Positions 8,773 to 18,258 of a DNA stretch of 47,322 nt are shown one piece after another. The notes under the pieces are model-generated. The model was given only the letters and a program-made list of their open reading frames with translations. It was not told the origin of the DNA and did no database searches. The stretch's first letter is position 1. Every line of letters starts with the position of its first letter. The translations under genes were made by a program, and so were the position numbers. The stretch is from an uncultured Bacilli bacterium (lineage in GTDB: Bacteria; Bacillota_I; Bacilli_A; RF39; UBA660), in assembly GCA_947626595.1 (NCBI GenBank), contig CANQST010000006.1, forward strand, positions 1 through 47,322. Reading direction: 5' to 3'.

Positions 8773-11382
8773 ATGAAAAAAATAATTTTAGTCGATGGAA
8801 ATAATTTATTATTTAGAAGTTTTTACGCAACTGCTTATCAGGGCGTTATCATGAAAAATTCTAGAGGTTTTCCAACTAATGCTTTATATGGCTTTATTAA
8901 TATGATTAATAAGATAATCAAAGAAGAAAACCCATCCTATATTATGGTTGCCTTCGATAAAGGGAAAACCTTTAGACATGATAAGTATGAAAGTTATAAG
9001 GCCGGACGTCAAGCTATGCCAGACGAGTTAAAAGTCCAATTCCCTAAAGCTAAAGAAGTTTTAAATGCTATGGGTATTAAATCATTTGAAATAGATAACT
9101 ATGAAGCTGACGATATTATTGGTACCCTTGCCAAAATTGTTGATAATGAAGACGAATTTATCGCAACTATCGTAAGCAGTGATAAAGATTTACTACAATT
9201 AATAAGCGACGAAGTAGTAGTAAAACTCTTAAAGCAAAATGACTATATTATGATGGACAAAAAAGAATTTAGAAATACTTATCATGTTGATCCAATTAGA
9301 ATGATTGATTTAAAAGCCCTAATGGGAGATGCCAGTGACCATATCCCAGGAGTAAAAGGAATAGGTGAAAAAACCGCTATTAGTCTCTTAGAAAAATATG
9401 ATAATCTAGATAACTTATACCAAAATATAGACAATATAACAGGTAAAACTAAAGAAAAACTACTTGATGGTAAGACTGATGCCTATATGTCATATGATTT
9501 AGCGACTATCTATAAAGAAGTACCACTTGATTTTACCTTAGAAGATTGTAAATATAATGGTATTAAAAAAGAAGAGTATGTTAAAATACTAGAAGATTTA
9601 GAATTTTACTCTATATTAAAGAAAATTGATTTCAATGACTTAGAGACTAAAGAAGTAAAAGAGAAGAAGAAAGAAGAAATAAAACTAGGAACAATAGAAA
9701 ATTTTAAAACACAAGAATTTAGTTTTTACTTAGAAACAAGAGGACCAATATATAGTAAAAGTGAGATACTAGGTATGGCTTTATATAATGGAAAAGAAGC
9801 TATGTTCTTAAATAAAGAAGATATTATTAAATATAAAGATGTTTTCCAAAGCAATGTAGATAAATGTACCTATGACTTAAAGAAAAATATTGTTGTTTTA
9901 AACAACTTAGGTGTAAAATTTAAAAACGTTACCTTTGATACCATGATTGCGACTTACTTACTTGAATATATTATCAAAGACGATATTGCCTTTACCGCTA
10001 AAAGTCTAGGTTATGATATTCCTTTATATGAAAGTGTTCTTGGAACTGAAAAGAAACCAAAAGAACTATCTTCTAAAGACTTAGCAGAACTTTGTATTAG
10101 TAAAGCCAAATTTATATACGAAACCAAAGATAGACTTACTAAAGAATTAATAGATGCATCAGAAATGGACTTATTTAAAGATATTGAAATGCCTTTATCA
10201 GAAGTACTAGCTGATATGGAAGTAACTGGTATTAAAGTAGATAGTAATTACTTATCTAATGTTGAAGAAGAATTAAAAAAACAAATGGACGCTATCGAAG
10301 AAGAAATTTATGAATGTGCCGGAGAAAAATTTAATATTATGTCCCCTGGACAACTTGCTAATATTCTTTTTGAAAAATTACAAATATCATATCCTAAAAA
10401 AGTAAAAGATAATAAATATTCTACCAGTAAAGAAATACTTGATAAAATAATAGATAAACATCCTATCGTAAGAAAAGTCTTAGACTACAGAACTATCTAT
10501 AAATTATATACTAACTATGCCGTTGGCCTACAAAGTGAGATTAGGGAAGATGGAAGAATTCATACTATATTTACTCAAACCCTAACTAGAACAGGAAGAT
10601 TATCTAGTATTTCTCCTAATTTACAAAATATACCAGCACGAGAAGAATTTGCTAGATTAATAAGAAAAGCTTTTATACCTGATAATAACTCTAAAATTTT
10701 ATCTAGTGATTACTCTCAAGTAGAATTAAGAATTTTTGCTCATATGGCTAAAGCTACTAACTTGATTAAAGCCTTTGTAGAAGATAAAGATATTCATGCT
10801 AAAACAGCTAGTGATATTTTTAAAGTGCCAATCGAAGAAGTAACTAAAGAAATGCGTCGTACCGCTAAAGCCGTTAACTTTGGAATACTTTATGGAATAA
10901 GTAGTTTTGGTCTATCAGAAGATTTAGGTATTGATATTTCAACCGCTAAAGCCTTTATGGATAATTACCTACAATCATACCCTGGTATTAGAGAATACAT
11001 GGAAGAAGAAAAAGCTAATGCCTATAAATATGGCTATGTTAAAACGCTAATGAATAGAAAAAGAAAAATAGAAGAATTAAGTAGTAAGAATTATATGATT
11101 AGAAGTAGTGGAGAAAGAATAGCCCTAAATACCCCAATCCAAGGAACTGCTGCTGATATATTAAAAAAAGCTATGGTAGAAATATATAGAGAATTTAATG
11201 AAAGAAATCTAAAAAGTAAAATGTTAATACAAGTCCATGACGAATTAGTTTTCAATGTTTTAGATAACGAATTAGAAGAAGTAAAGAAAATAGTTAGAGA
11301 TGTTATGGAAAATACCTTTAAATTAGATGTACCACTTAAAGTAGATATAGAAGTAGGTAACAATTGGTATGAAGCTAAATAG
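8773..11382 (+). CDS. polA: DNA polymerase I
   Basis: N-terminal 5' nuclease and C-terminal polymerase motifs (SSDYSQVELRIFAHMA, RRTAKAVNFGILYGIS, QVHDELVFNV). Confidence 0.95.
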   Translation: MKKIILVDGNNLLFRSFYATAYQGVIMKNSRGFPTNALYGFINMINKIIKEENPSYIMVAFDKGKTFRHDKYESYKAGRQAMPDELKVQFPKAKEVLNAMGIKSFEIDNYEADDIIGTLAKIVDNEDEFIATIVSSDKDLLQLISDEVVVKLLKQNDYIMMDKKEFRNTYHVDPIRMIDLKALMGDASDHIPGVKGIGEKTAISLLEKYDNLDNLYQNIDNITGKTKEKLLDGKTDAYMSYDLATIYKEVPLDFTLEDCKYNGIKKEEYVKILEDLEFYSILKKIDFNDLETKEVKEKKKEEIKLGTIENFKTQEFSFYLETRGPIYSKSEILGMALYNGKEAMFLNKEDIIKYKDVFQSNVDKCTYDLKKNIVVLNNLGVKFKNVTFDTMIATYLLEYIIKDDIAFTAKSLGYDIPLYESVLGTEKKPKELSSKDLAELCISKAKFIYETKDRLTKELIDASEMDLFKDIEMPLSEVLADMEVTGIKVDSNYLSNVEEELKKQMDAIEEEIYECAGEKFNIMSPGQLANILFEKLQISYPKKVKDNKYSTSKEILDKIIDKHPIVRKVLDYRTIYKLYTNYAVGLQSEIREDGRIHTIFTQTLTRTGRLSSISPNLQNIPAREEFARLIRKAFIPDNNSKILSSDYSQVELRIFAHMAKATNLIKAFVEDKDIHAKTASDIFKVPIEEVTKEMRRTAKAVNFGILYGISSFGLSEDLGIDISTAKAFMDNYLQSYPGIREYMEEEKANAYKYGYVKTLMNRKRKIEELSSKNYMIRSSGERIALNTPIQGTAADILKKAMVEIYREFNERNLKSKMLIQVHDELVFNVLDNELEEVKKIVRDVMENTFKLDVPLKVDIEVGNNWYEAK

Positions 11383-11393
11383 GAGATGAAAAT

Positions 11394-12215
11394 ATGCCTG
11401 AAAAACCAGAAGTAATTACTGTAAGTAATACTTTAAAAGGAAAAATACTTGGTAAAACAATAACTGGATGTAATGTATACTGGGATAATATTATTGCTTA
11501 TCCTACAACTAATGAATTTAAAAAGGAAATTATTGATAGAAAGATAAAAAATATCACAACACGAGGAAAATTTATTGTCTTTACCCTAGATAAATATAGT
11601 CTATTAGTTCACTTAAGAATGGAAGGAAAATTTACTTTTAGGTCTTTACAAGACGAAAGAAATAAACATGAACATGTCGAATTTATTCTAGATAAAAATA
11701 TAAGTTTCCGCTACATGGATACTAGAAAATTTGGTAAGATGTATCTAATTGATAATAATGAATTAGAAAAAGTAAAACCGTTAAGTGAATTAGGTTTAGA
11801 ATATAATGATAAAAAACTTACTAAAGAATATTTATATAATAAAATTCACAAGAAAAATTTACCTATTAAAACATCTCTTTTAGATCAAAGTATTATTGCT
11901 GGTATAGGAAATATTTATGACGACGAAATACTTTTTATGAGTAGAATAAGTCCTACTAGAAAATCAAGTTTAGTAACTATAGAAGAATGTGAAGAAATTA
12001 TTAAAAATACTAATATAGTCTTAGATAAAGCTATTAAACTAGGAGGTACTACTATTAGAAGTTTTACTTCTAGTGAAGGAGTTCATGGTAGATTTCAAAA
12101 TGAATTATTAGTCCATGGTAAAGGAAATGAGAAATGTCCTATCTGTGGAAATAATATTTTAAAGACTAAAGTAGGAGGAAGAGGAACCTATTATTGTAAT
12201 GTATGTCAAAAATAA
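11394..12215 (+). CDS. mutM: Formamidopyrimidine-DNA glycosylase
   Basis: MPEKPEV N-terminus, DQSIIAGIGNIYDDEILF, C-terminal zinc finger CPICGNNILKTKVGGRGTYYCNVCQK. Confidence 0.93.
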   Translation: MPEKPEVITVSNTLKGKILGKTITGCNVYWDNIIAYPTTNEFKKEIIDRKIKNITTRGKFIVFTLDKYSLLVHLRMEGKFTFRSLQDERNKHEHVEFILDKNISFRYMDTRKFGKMYLIDNNELEKVKPLSELGLEYNDKKLTKEYLYNKIHKKNLPIKTSLLDQSIIAGIGNIYDDEILFMSRISPTRKSSLVTIEECEEIIKNTNIVLDKAIKLGGTTIRSFTSSEGVHGRFQNELLVHGKGNEKCPICGNNILKTKVGGRGTYYCNVCQK

Positions 12216-12227
12216 GGAGGAAGCTAA

Positions 12228-13634
12228 ATGAAAAAAACAAAGATAATTTGTAGTATTGGTCCAGCTAGTAGTAATCTAGAAATAATGGAAGAAATGTGTC
12301 AAAAAGGTATGGATGTTGCGCGAATTAATTTTACTCATGCAAGTTTTGAAGAAAGAGATAGTGTTGTCAAAGCTATTCGTGAAGTAAGAGAAAAAACTAA
12401 GAAAAATATTGCTATTCTATGGGACACTAAAGGACCAGAATTTCGTGGTGGTGTGGTAGAAAATGATAGTATAGAACTAGTAGAAGGAAATACTATTAGA
12501 ATTGTTAAAGAAAATGTTTTAGGTACTAAAGAAAGAATTAGTGTAAATCACCCTGAAGTATTAAACGACTTGCTAGTAGGAACTAAAGTTTTACTAGAAA
12601 ATGGTAAAATGGTTGTAGAAGTTATTTCTAAAGAAGAAGATGGTGTTACTTGCACAGTCGTAGAAGGAGGAATACTAGGTAGTCATAAAAGTTTTAGTAT
12701 ACCAGGTATTAGACTAAATATTCCTTATATTAGTGAAGCTGATAGAAAAGATATTGAATATGCTTGTAAAACAGGTGGTGAATTCCTAGCAATTTCCTTT
12801 GTATCTTGTCGTAAAGATGTCTTAGAAGTAAAAGAATTACTAAAAGAATATCAAAGAGAAGATTTACAAATTATTTGTAAAATAGAAAGTGAAGTAGGTA
12901 TCAATAATCTAGACGAAATACTAGAAGAATGTTCAGGAATTATGATAGCGCGTGGTGACTTAGGAACAGAAATATCCGAAAGACTACCTATAATTCAAAA
13001 AGAAATTATTAAAAAATGTCGTGCTAAAGGAAAAATTTGTGTTGTCGCAACCGAAATGTTAGAAACAATGATGGAAGAAAATAGACCAAAAAGAGCCGAA
13101 ACAAGTGATATTGCCAATGCGGTAATAGATGGAACTGATGCTGTTATGTTAAGTGGTGAAACAACTATTGGTAAACATCCCGTTGAAACAGTAGAAGCTA
13201 TGGCTAAAATTTGCGAAGCAACTGAAGCTTATACAACATTTGATTATATAGAAGAAAAAAAGAGTATTAATGATGTAGCTCTTGCTATATGTGAAAGTGT
13301 TGTGGAAAGTGCCAATAGATTAAATGCTAAACTTATATGTGCTGCTACTGTTAGTGGTAAAACCGCAAGAAGTATTTCTAACCTAAAACCCAATGCTTTA
13401 ATATTAGCTTTATGTCCTAACTTAAAAGTCGCAAGAACACTTGCCCTAAACTGGGGAGTTTATACTAGAGAAATTCCTTACCTTAACTCAACAGACGATG
13501 TCTTAATAGAAAGTATTAAACAAGCTAAAGAGTTTACCCCTCTAGTAGAAAATGACATCATTATAACTACAGGATCATTTCCTAATACTAAAGAAGCTAG
13601 TCCAACTAATCTAATGAAAATAGAAAAAATTTAA
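12228..13634 (+). CDS. pyk: Pyruvate kinase
   Basis: MKKTKIICSIGPASSN; DTKGPEFR; MIARGDLGTE; MLSGETTIGKHPVE. Confidence 0.95.
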   Translation: MKKTKIICSIGPASSNLEIMEEMCQKGMDVARINFTHASFEERDSVVKAIREVREKTKKNIAILWDTKGPEFRGGVVENDSIELVEGNTIRIVKENVLGTKERISVNHPEVLNDLLVGTKVLLENGKMVVEVISKEEDGVTCTVVEGGILGSHKSFSIPGIRLNIPYISEADRKDIEYACKTGGEFLAISFVSCRKDVLEVKELLKEYQREDLQIICKIESEVGINNLDEILEECSGIMIARGDLGTEISERLPIIQKEIIKKCRAKGKICVVATEMLETMMEENRPKRAETSDIANAVIDGTDAVMLSGETTIGKHPVETVEAMAKICEATEAYTTFDYIEEKKSINDVALAICESVVESANRLNAKLICAATVSGKTARSISNLKPNALILALCPNLKVARTLALNWGVYTREIPYLNSTDDVLIESIKQAKEFTPLVENDIIITTGSFPNTKEASPTNLMKIEKI

Positions 13635-13661
13635 AAAAATTAAATATTTAAAAAACATAAA

Positions 13662-13697
13662 AGTAGGTAATAACAAATCCATTACCTACTTTTTTTG
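13662..13697 (+). terminator. Rho-independent terminator
   Basis: AGTAGGTAAT-N9-ATTACCTACT + T-run. Confidence 0.8.
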
Positions 13698-13788
13698 TTC
13701 TACAAAATAATAAGTAAAATTATTATCTTCTACTTCTTATTCGACAAATAGTTAATAAAACTCTTGCTACTATAATTATGGTGATTAT

Positions 13789-14238
13789 ATGAAAAAGACT
13801 TTATTTTTTAGTATTATTTTTATATCATTAGGCCTACTAGTAGGAGATAAATTATATAAGTATAATAAAACATCAATAAAAGATATTATTTCTGAAAAAA
13901 ATATCTATTTCCTACAAGAAGGTGTTTATGAAAAAAAAGAAAACTTAGATAAGAATATTAAAAATCTAGACCAAAAAGTAGTAGAGTATAAAGATAAAAA
14001 ATACTATGTCTATGTAGGTATTACTAAAGATAAGAATATTGCTTATAAATTAAAAGAAATTTATACAGATAAAGGACTAAATATTTATATTAAAGAAAAA
14101 TCTCTTAGTAATGAAGAATTTCTAAATAATGTAGAACAATTTGATTTATTAATAAAAAATGCTACTACAAAAGAAGAAATATTAACTATCGAAGAAGTCG
14201 TTTTAGCAAGTTACTCAGAAATTTTACAAAAATATTAA
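13789..14238 (+). CDS. Membrane-anchored SPOR-like protein, possibly SpoIIB-like
   Basis: N-terminal TM, then KKYYVYVGITKDKNIAYKLKEIYTDKGLNIYIKE; lies upstream of radC-mre, like spoIIB in Bacillus subtilis. Confidence 0.45.
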   Translation: MKKTLFFSIIFISLGLLVGDKLYKYNKTSIKDIISEKNIYFLQEGVYEKKENLDKNIKNLDQKVVEYKDKKYYVYVGITKDKNIAYKLKEIYTDKGLNIYIKEKSLSNEEFLNNVEQFDLLIKNATTKEEILTIEEVVLASYSEILQKY

Positions 14239-14283
14239 AAATAAGCAATAAAATATCTATTTTCGGCGAATAATATTAGTGAG

Positions 14284-14982
14284 GTGTTAAATTTGAGTAA
14301 CTATAAAATTAAAGATATTCCCACTTTAGAAAGACCTCGCGAAAGACTAAAGCAAGTAGGGGTCAGTAATCTTTCTAACAAAGAACTTCTCGCTATCATT
14401 CTAAAAACAGGTACTAAAGAGTTAAGCTCTCTTGATCTAGCCATCGAAATACTAAAAAAGTATAATCTATATGATATGAAAAATATTACTATTAGAAAAC
14501 TTACATCAATTAAAGGAATAGGTGAAGTAAAAGCCATTGAATTACTAAGTGCCATTGAACTAGGTAAAAGAATATGTCAAAGTAAAGAAAATACTTTCCT
14601 AAATTTAAAAAACGCTAAAGAAATATATGATGCCACTAAAGACTTATTCTATAATAAAAAACAAGAATTATTCTACTGCCTATACTTTGATACTAAACAA
14701 AACTTAATATCAAAAAAATTACTCTTTATGGGTACCATTAATAAAAGTACTATTCACCCACGTGAAATATTTAAAGAAGCTTACCTTCTAAGTGCTTCAA
14801 GTATTGTCTGTCTCCACAATCACCCCTCTAATGATGTTACCCCATCTAAAGAAGATATTATGCTTACTGAAAACTTAATAAGAACTGGTAAAATACAAGG
14901 AATACCCATACTAGATCATATCATTGTAGGGGAAGATAACTTCTATAGTTTTTATAATCATAAAGAAATTTTAAAAGTCTAA
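14284..14982 (+). CDS. radC: RadC family protein (JAB/MPN domain)
   Basis: ERPRERL, GIGEVKAIELLSAIELGKR, HPREIFKEA, CLHNHPSNDVTPSKEDI. Confidence 0.92.
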   Translation: MLNLSNYKIKDIPTLERPRERLKQVGVSNLSNKELLAIILKTGTKELSSLDLAIEILKKYNLYDMKNITIRKLTSIKGIGEVKAIELLSAIELGKRICQSKENTFLNLKNAKEIYDATKDLFYNKKQELFYCLYFDTKQNLISKKLLFMGTINKSTIHPREIFKEAYLLSASSIVCLHNHPSNDVTPSKEDIMLTENLIRTGKIQGIPILDHIIVGEDNFYSFYNHKEILKV

Positions 14983-15029
14983 TTGTTTAAAGAAAAAAAT
15001 TATAATATAATTAAATAAATGGTGATATT

Positions 15030-15821
15030 ATGTATAAGAAAAGAAAAGTTAATAAAAAAATATTTATAGTAGTAACTATCGTAGTAATAATTATCTTACT
15101 TTCTTTTTCCCTTGTTTTAAATAGAAAATATTCTAAAGTAGAAAGCTTTTTTAAAGATATCGCAATTACTACAGAAAAAATTATAATGTATCCTTTTACT
15201 TATATTAAGGAAACTAAAGAAGTAAATCAAAATGAAAGTTATCTTATTCAAAAAAATGTTAATTCTTCATTAGAAAAAGAAATAGCTGAATTAAAAAAAG
15301 TTTTAGATTTAAATAGAACTTTAACTGAATATAGCCCAATAAATGCCACTATTCTTTCTCGTAATAAAAGCTATTGGTTTAATACTATTACTCTAGATAA
15401 GGGAAAGAAAGATGGTATCAAAGAAAACATGGCTGTTATTACTAAAGATGGCCTGCTAGGTAAAATATCAAAAGTAAGTAATAATTCCAGTGAATTAAAA
15501 TTAATTACTAGTGACGATATTAATTTTAAAGTAAGTGTCGCAGTCAAAACAAATGATAAAGATAATTATGCTATTTTAAATGGCTATGATAAGAAAAAAG
15601 GTTTAATAAGATTAGAAAGTCTTGATAAAGAAGTAGAAGTAAAAGTAGGAGATACTGTCTTAACTAGTGGACTAGGAGAATTATTCCCAGCTGGTATATA
15701 TATTGGAACAGTAGAAGAAATCACTACTGATAAGTATAATTTAAGTAAAATATTATATGTAAAAACTACGCAAGACTTCAATAATATTCACTACGTAACT
15801 ATTTTAAAGGAGAAAAAATAA
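15030..15821 (+). CDS. mreC: Rod shape-determining protein MreC
   Basis: N-terminal TM, coiled coil, LDKGKKDGIKENMAVITKDGLLGKI, VLTSGLGELFPAGIYIGTVEEI. Confidence 0.9.
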   Translation: MYKKRKVNKKIFIVVTIVVIIILLSFSLVLNRKYSKVESFFKDIAITTEKIIMYPFTYIKETKEVNQNESYLIQKNVNSSLEKEIAELKKVLDLNRTLTEYSPINATILSRNKSYWFNTITLDKGKKDGIKENMAVITKDGLLGKISKVSNNSSELKLITSDDINFKVSVAVKTNDKDNYAILNGYDKKKGLIRLESLDKEVEVKVGDTVLTSGLGELFPAGIYIGTVEEITTDKYNLSKILYVKTTQDFNNIHYVTILKEKK

Positions 15822-16327
15822 TGCTATCTCTAATTATAATTGTTATATTCTTTTTATTAGATGGTATTCTTACCAATTTTTTAGGATACTTACCAGGAGA
15901 TTTAACTTACTTTACACCACTTTTAACTTTAACTTCTCTTATTGTAATATACCCTCTATATCGTAAGAAAGAAAAACAATACTTTATCACTTGTTTTATC
16001 TTAGGACTTTTATATGATTTATTCTACACTAATTTACTATTCTTTAATGCTCTTTTATTCTTATTATGTGGTTTACTTATTAAGTTTATTTATAAATATA
16101 TTGACTATAGTTTTATAAAAATCATTTTAATAACAATACTAGTAATTAGTTTTTATGAAATAGTTACTGCAGTAATTATCTTAATCTTTAATCTAGTTCC
16201 TATAACAATATCACGTCTTTTTTATAAAATAAGTCATTCCCTTATTTTAAATGTTTTACTATCAAGTATTACTTATTTAATAATAAAAGCTTTACCTAAA
16301 AAATATAAGAAAATAAATATTAATTAA
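15821..16327 (+). CDS. mreD: Rod shape-determining protein MreD
   Basis: Multi-TM protein overlapping mreC; LGLLYDLFYT. Confidence 0.75.
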   Translation: MLSLIIIVIFFLLDGILTNFLGYLPGDLTYFTPLLTLTSLIVIYPLYRKKEKQYFITCFILGLLYDLFYTNLLFFNALLFLLCGLLIKFIYKYIDYSFIKIILITILVISFYEIVTAVIILIFNLVPITISRLFYKISHSLILNVLLSSITYLIIKALPKKYKKININ

Positions 16328-16376
16328 GAATAATAATCTCCTAAATAGAATATATTTAACTAAAGGAGATTTATTT

Positions 16377-16949
16377 ATGACAGGAAAGAAAATAGAAAAA
16401 AGACTAGTATTAAAAAGAAGTATTCGCAATTTTTTAAGTAGATTTTTACTAACTATAATTATCTTTTTAGTAGGACTAATATTAATAAAAGGAAAACCTA
16501 ATCTTAAAACTACTTTCATTAAAAATATTTATGAGAAGAGTTTTCAGTTTACTAAAACAAAAAAAATATATGAAAAATATTTTGGTAATATCTTATCTAT
16601 TGATAAAATTACTAAAGAAGAACAACCAGTATTTAATGAAAATTTAGCATATACTAAAAGTAAAAAATATAAAGATGGAGTAGTATTAAGTGTTTCAGAT
16701 AAATACATGGTTCCAATACTAGAAAGTGGTATTGTTGTTTATATTGGAGAAAAAGAAGGATATGGTAATACTGTCGTTGTGGAACAAATAAATGGTATTG
16801 ATGTAAGCTATTCAAATATAGATAGCAGTAACATTAAATTATATGATTATATAGAAAAAGGCAAACTACTTGGTGAAGTAAAGGGTAATAAACTATATTT
16901 AGTTTTTCAAAAAGATGGGAAAATACTTGACTATAAAAAATATATTTAA
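16377..16949 (+). CDS. SpoIVFA/M23-like membrane protein
   Basis: VPILESGIVVYIGEKEGYGNTVVVEQINGIDVSYSNI; immediately upstream of an M50 protease. Confidence 0.7.
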   Translation: MTGKKIEKRLVLKRSIRNFLSRFLLTIIIFLVGLILIKGKPNLKTTFIKNIYEKSFQFTKTKKIYEKYFGNILSIDKITKEEQPVFNENLAYTKSKKYKDGVVLSVSDKYMVPILESGIVVYIGEKEGYGNTVVVEQINGIDVSYSNIDSSNIKLYDYIEKGKLLGEVKGNKLYLVFQKDGKILDYKKYI

Positions 16950-17676
16950 ATACTTTGAAATAAATATACTTCTCTATATCCTAGCCATTATCTCTATCTT
17001 AACAGCGTCCTTTATTCCTTTTTTTATAATAAGTTTCTTAATAATAATTCATGAGCTAGGCCATTTTTTAATGGCTTATTTATTGAAAGTAGATGTTTAT
17101 AAAATATATTTGTATCCTCTAGGTGGTATAAGTAAATTTAATATGGATCAAAATATTTCTATAATAAAAGAATTTCTTATTTTAATAATGGGACCTATAT
17201 TTCAAGTAATAGCTTATTTTCTTTTACAAAGTTTTCTGCCAAGATATATTGATATGATAAAATTATATCACTTTGGTATATTATTATTTAATTTACTTCC
17301 AATATTTCCCTTAGATGGAGGAAAGTTAGTAAATCTCTTTTTATCAGGATTCTTTTCTTTTAGAAGTAGTTATTATTTATCAATATTTATTAGTTATTTA
17401 TTTATAATATTAATATTTATTTTTAATAAGTTAAACTTAAATCTTTTATTAGTAGTTATCCTTTTATTTTTTAAAGTAACTAAAGAGTATAAAAATTTTT
17501 CTTATTTATATGAAAAGTTTTTATTAGAAAGGTTATTAAAAGAATATAATTTTAAAGATACCAAGATAATTAATAACAGTAAAAACTTCTATCGCAATAA
17601 AAAACATTTACTAAATATTAATGATAAATATATATGGGAAAAGGAATTTTTAAATAAAATGTTTAAAAACTGTTGA
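16915..17676 (+). CDS. M50 site-2 metalloprotease, SpoIVFB-like
   Basis: IIIHELGHFLMAYLL and FNLLPIFPLDGGK motifs. Confidence 0.85.
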   Translation: MGKYLTIKNIFKYFEINILLYILAIISILTASFIPFFIISFLIIIHELGHFLMAYLLKVDVYKIYLYPLGGISKFNMDQNISIIKEFLILIMGPIFQVIAYFLLQSFLPRYIDMIKLYHFGILLFNLLPIFPLDGGKLVNLFLSGFFSFRSSYYLSIFISYLFIILIFIFNKLNLNLLLVVILLFFKVTKEYKNFSYLYEKFLLERLLKEYNFKDTKIINNSKNFYRNKKHLLNINDKYIWEKEFLNKMFKNC

Positions 17677-17736
17677 CTTTAAAAAAAGTGGTGTGCTATA
17701 ATCTTATTACTGGCTGATTAAAAGAAGTTTATTTAT

Positions 17737-17812
17737 GGGGCATTAGCTCAGCTGGGAGAGCGCCACGTTTGCACCGTGGAGGTCAGCGGTTCGATCCCGC
17801 TATGCTCCACCA
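17737..17812 (+). tRNA. tRNA-Ala (UGC)
   Basis: GGGGCAT...ATGCTCC A CCA acceptor; anticodon loop TTTGCAC; TTCGATC T-loop; CCA encoded. Confidence 0.97.
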
Positions 17813-17822
17813 TTATGATTTT

Positions 17823-17848
17823 ACGTTGATATATCAACGTTTTTTTCT
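17823..17848 (+). terminator. Rho-independent terminator after the tRNA
   Basis: Perfect palindrome ACGTTGATATATCAACGT + T-run. Confidence 0.8.
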
Positions 17849-17982
17849 TTTCTAGGACAACTTTTTAACTCCTTTTTAAATTATTTGATAAGTTCGAGTT
17901 TTAACAGTTTAGAATAATCTATTGCTAAAAGTACTTGAAAAATTAATAGAAATATCATATAATCATATTAGCAAGAGAAAAC

Positions 17983-18077
17983 TTGCATATAATAAAAAAG
18001 AGGAACATTCGATTTCTAGAGTGAATGTCGCCTCCAAAAAATGTGGTTTGACACTCATTCAGAATGAAAGAGTGTCA
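17983..18077 (+). repeat. About 95-bp repeat unit, copy 1 (partner 18384-18478)
   Basis: TTGCATATAATAAAAAAGAGGAACATTCGATTTCTAGAGTGAATGTCGCCTCCAAAAA...GACACTCATTCAGAATGAAAGAGTGTCA in both copies. Confidence 0.9.
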
Positions 18078-18084
18078 ATTTTTA
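18001..18084 (+). ncRNA. Candidate antitoxin RNA, copy 1 (convergent with a small hydrophobic peptide mRNA)
   Basis: -10 TATAAT at 17988-17993; 5' hairpin ACATTC...GAATGT; terminator GACACTC...GAGTGTC (18050-18076) + TTTTT; conserved in a second copy. Confidence 0.65.
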
Positions 18085-18167
18085 ATTATTACTACTAATA
18101 AAGTAAGGAGTAATAAAATAATAGCAGTGAGTTCAAGAAATTTTAAAATAAAAATTCTTTTATTCAT
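18075..18167 (-). CDS. 30-aa hydrophobic peptide, candidate type I toxin
   Basis: MNKRIFILKFLELTAIILLLLTLLVVIIKN; SD AAAGGAGG (18176-18183), 8-nt spacing; promoter TTGCTT-17-TATAAT; too short for the ORF track. Confidence 0.7.
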   Translation of the reverse strand: MNKRIFILKFLELTAIILLLLTLLVVIIKN

Positions 18168-18229
18168 ACTATCTACCTCCTTTCTATAAAGATTGGAGGA
18201 TGACACTCGCATCAAATGTTCCTATAAAA

Positions 18230-18258
18230 ATTATACTACAAGAAATATTAAAAAGCAA
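18230..18258 (-). promoter_or_regulatory. Promoter of the candidate toxin mRNA
   Basis: Minus-strand TTGCTT (18253-18258), 17-nt spacer, TATAAT (18230-18235); predicted start at AGGAACA, 18223. Confidence 0.7.

Noticed and set aside
11394-11420. Fpg start MPEKPEV instead of the usual MPELPEV as functionally unusual
   Set aside because: Pro2 and Glu3 are retained, and the other Fpg motifs and zinc finger are intact; an ordinary substitution.
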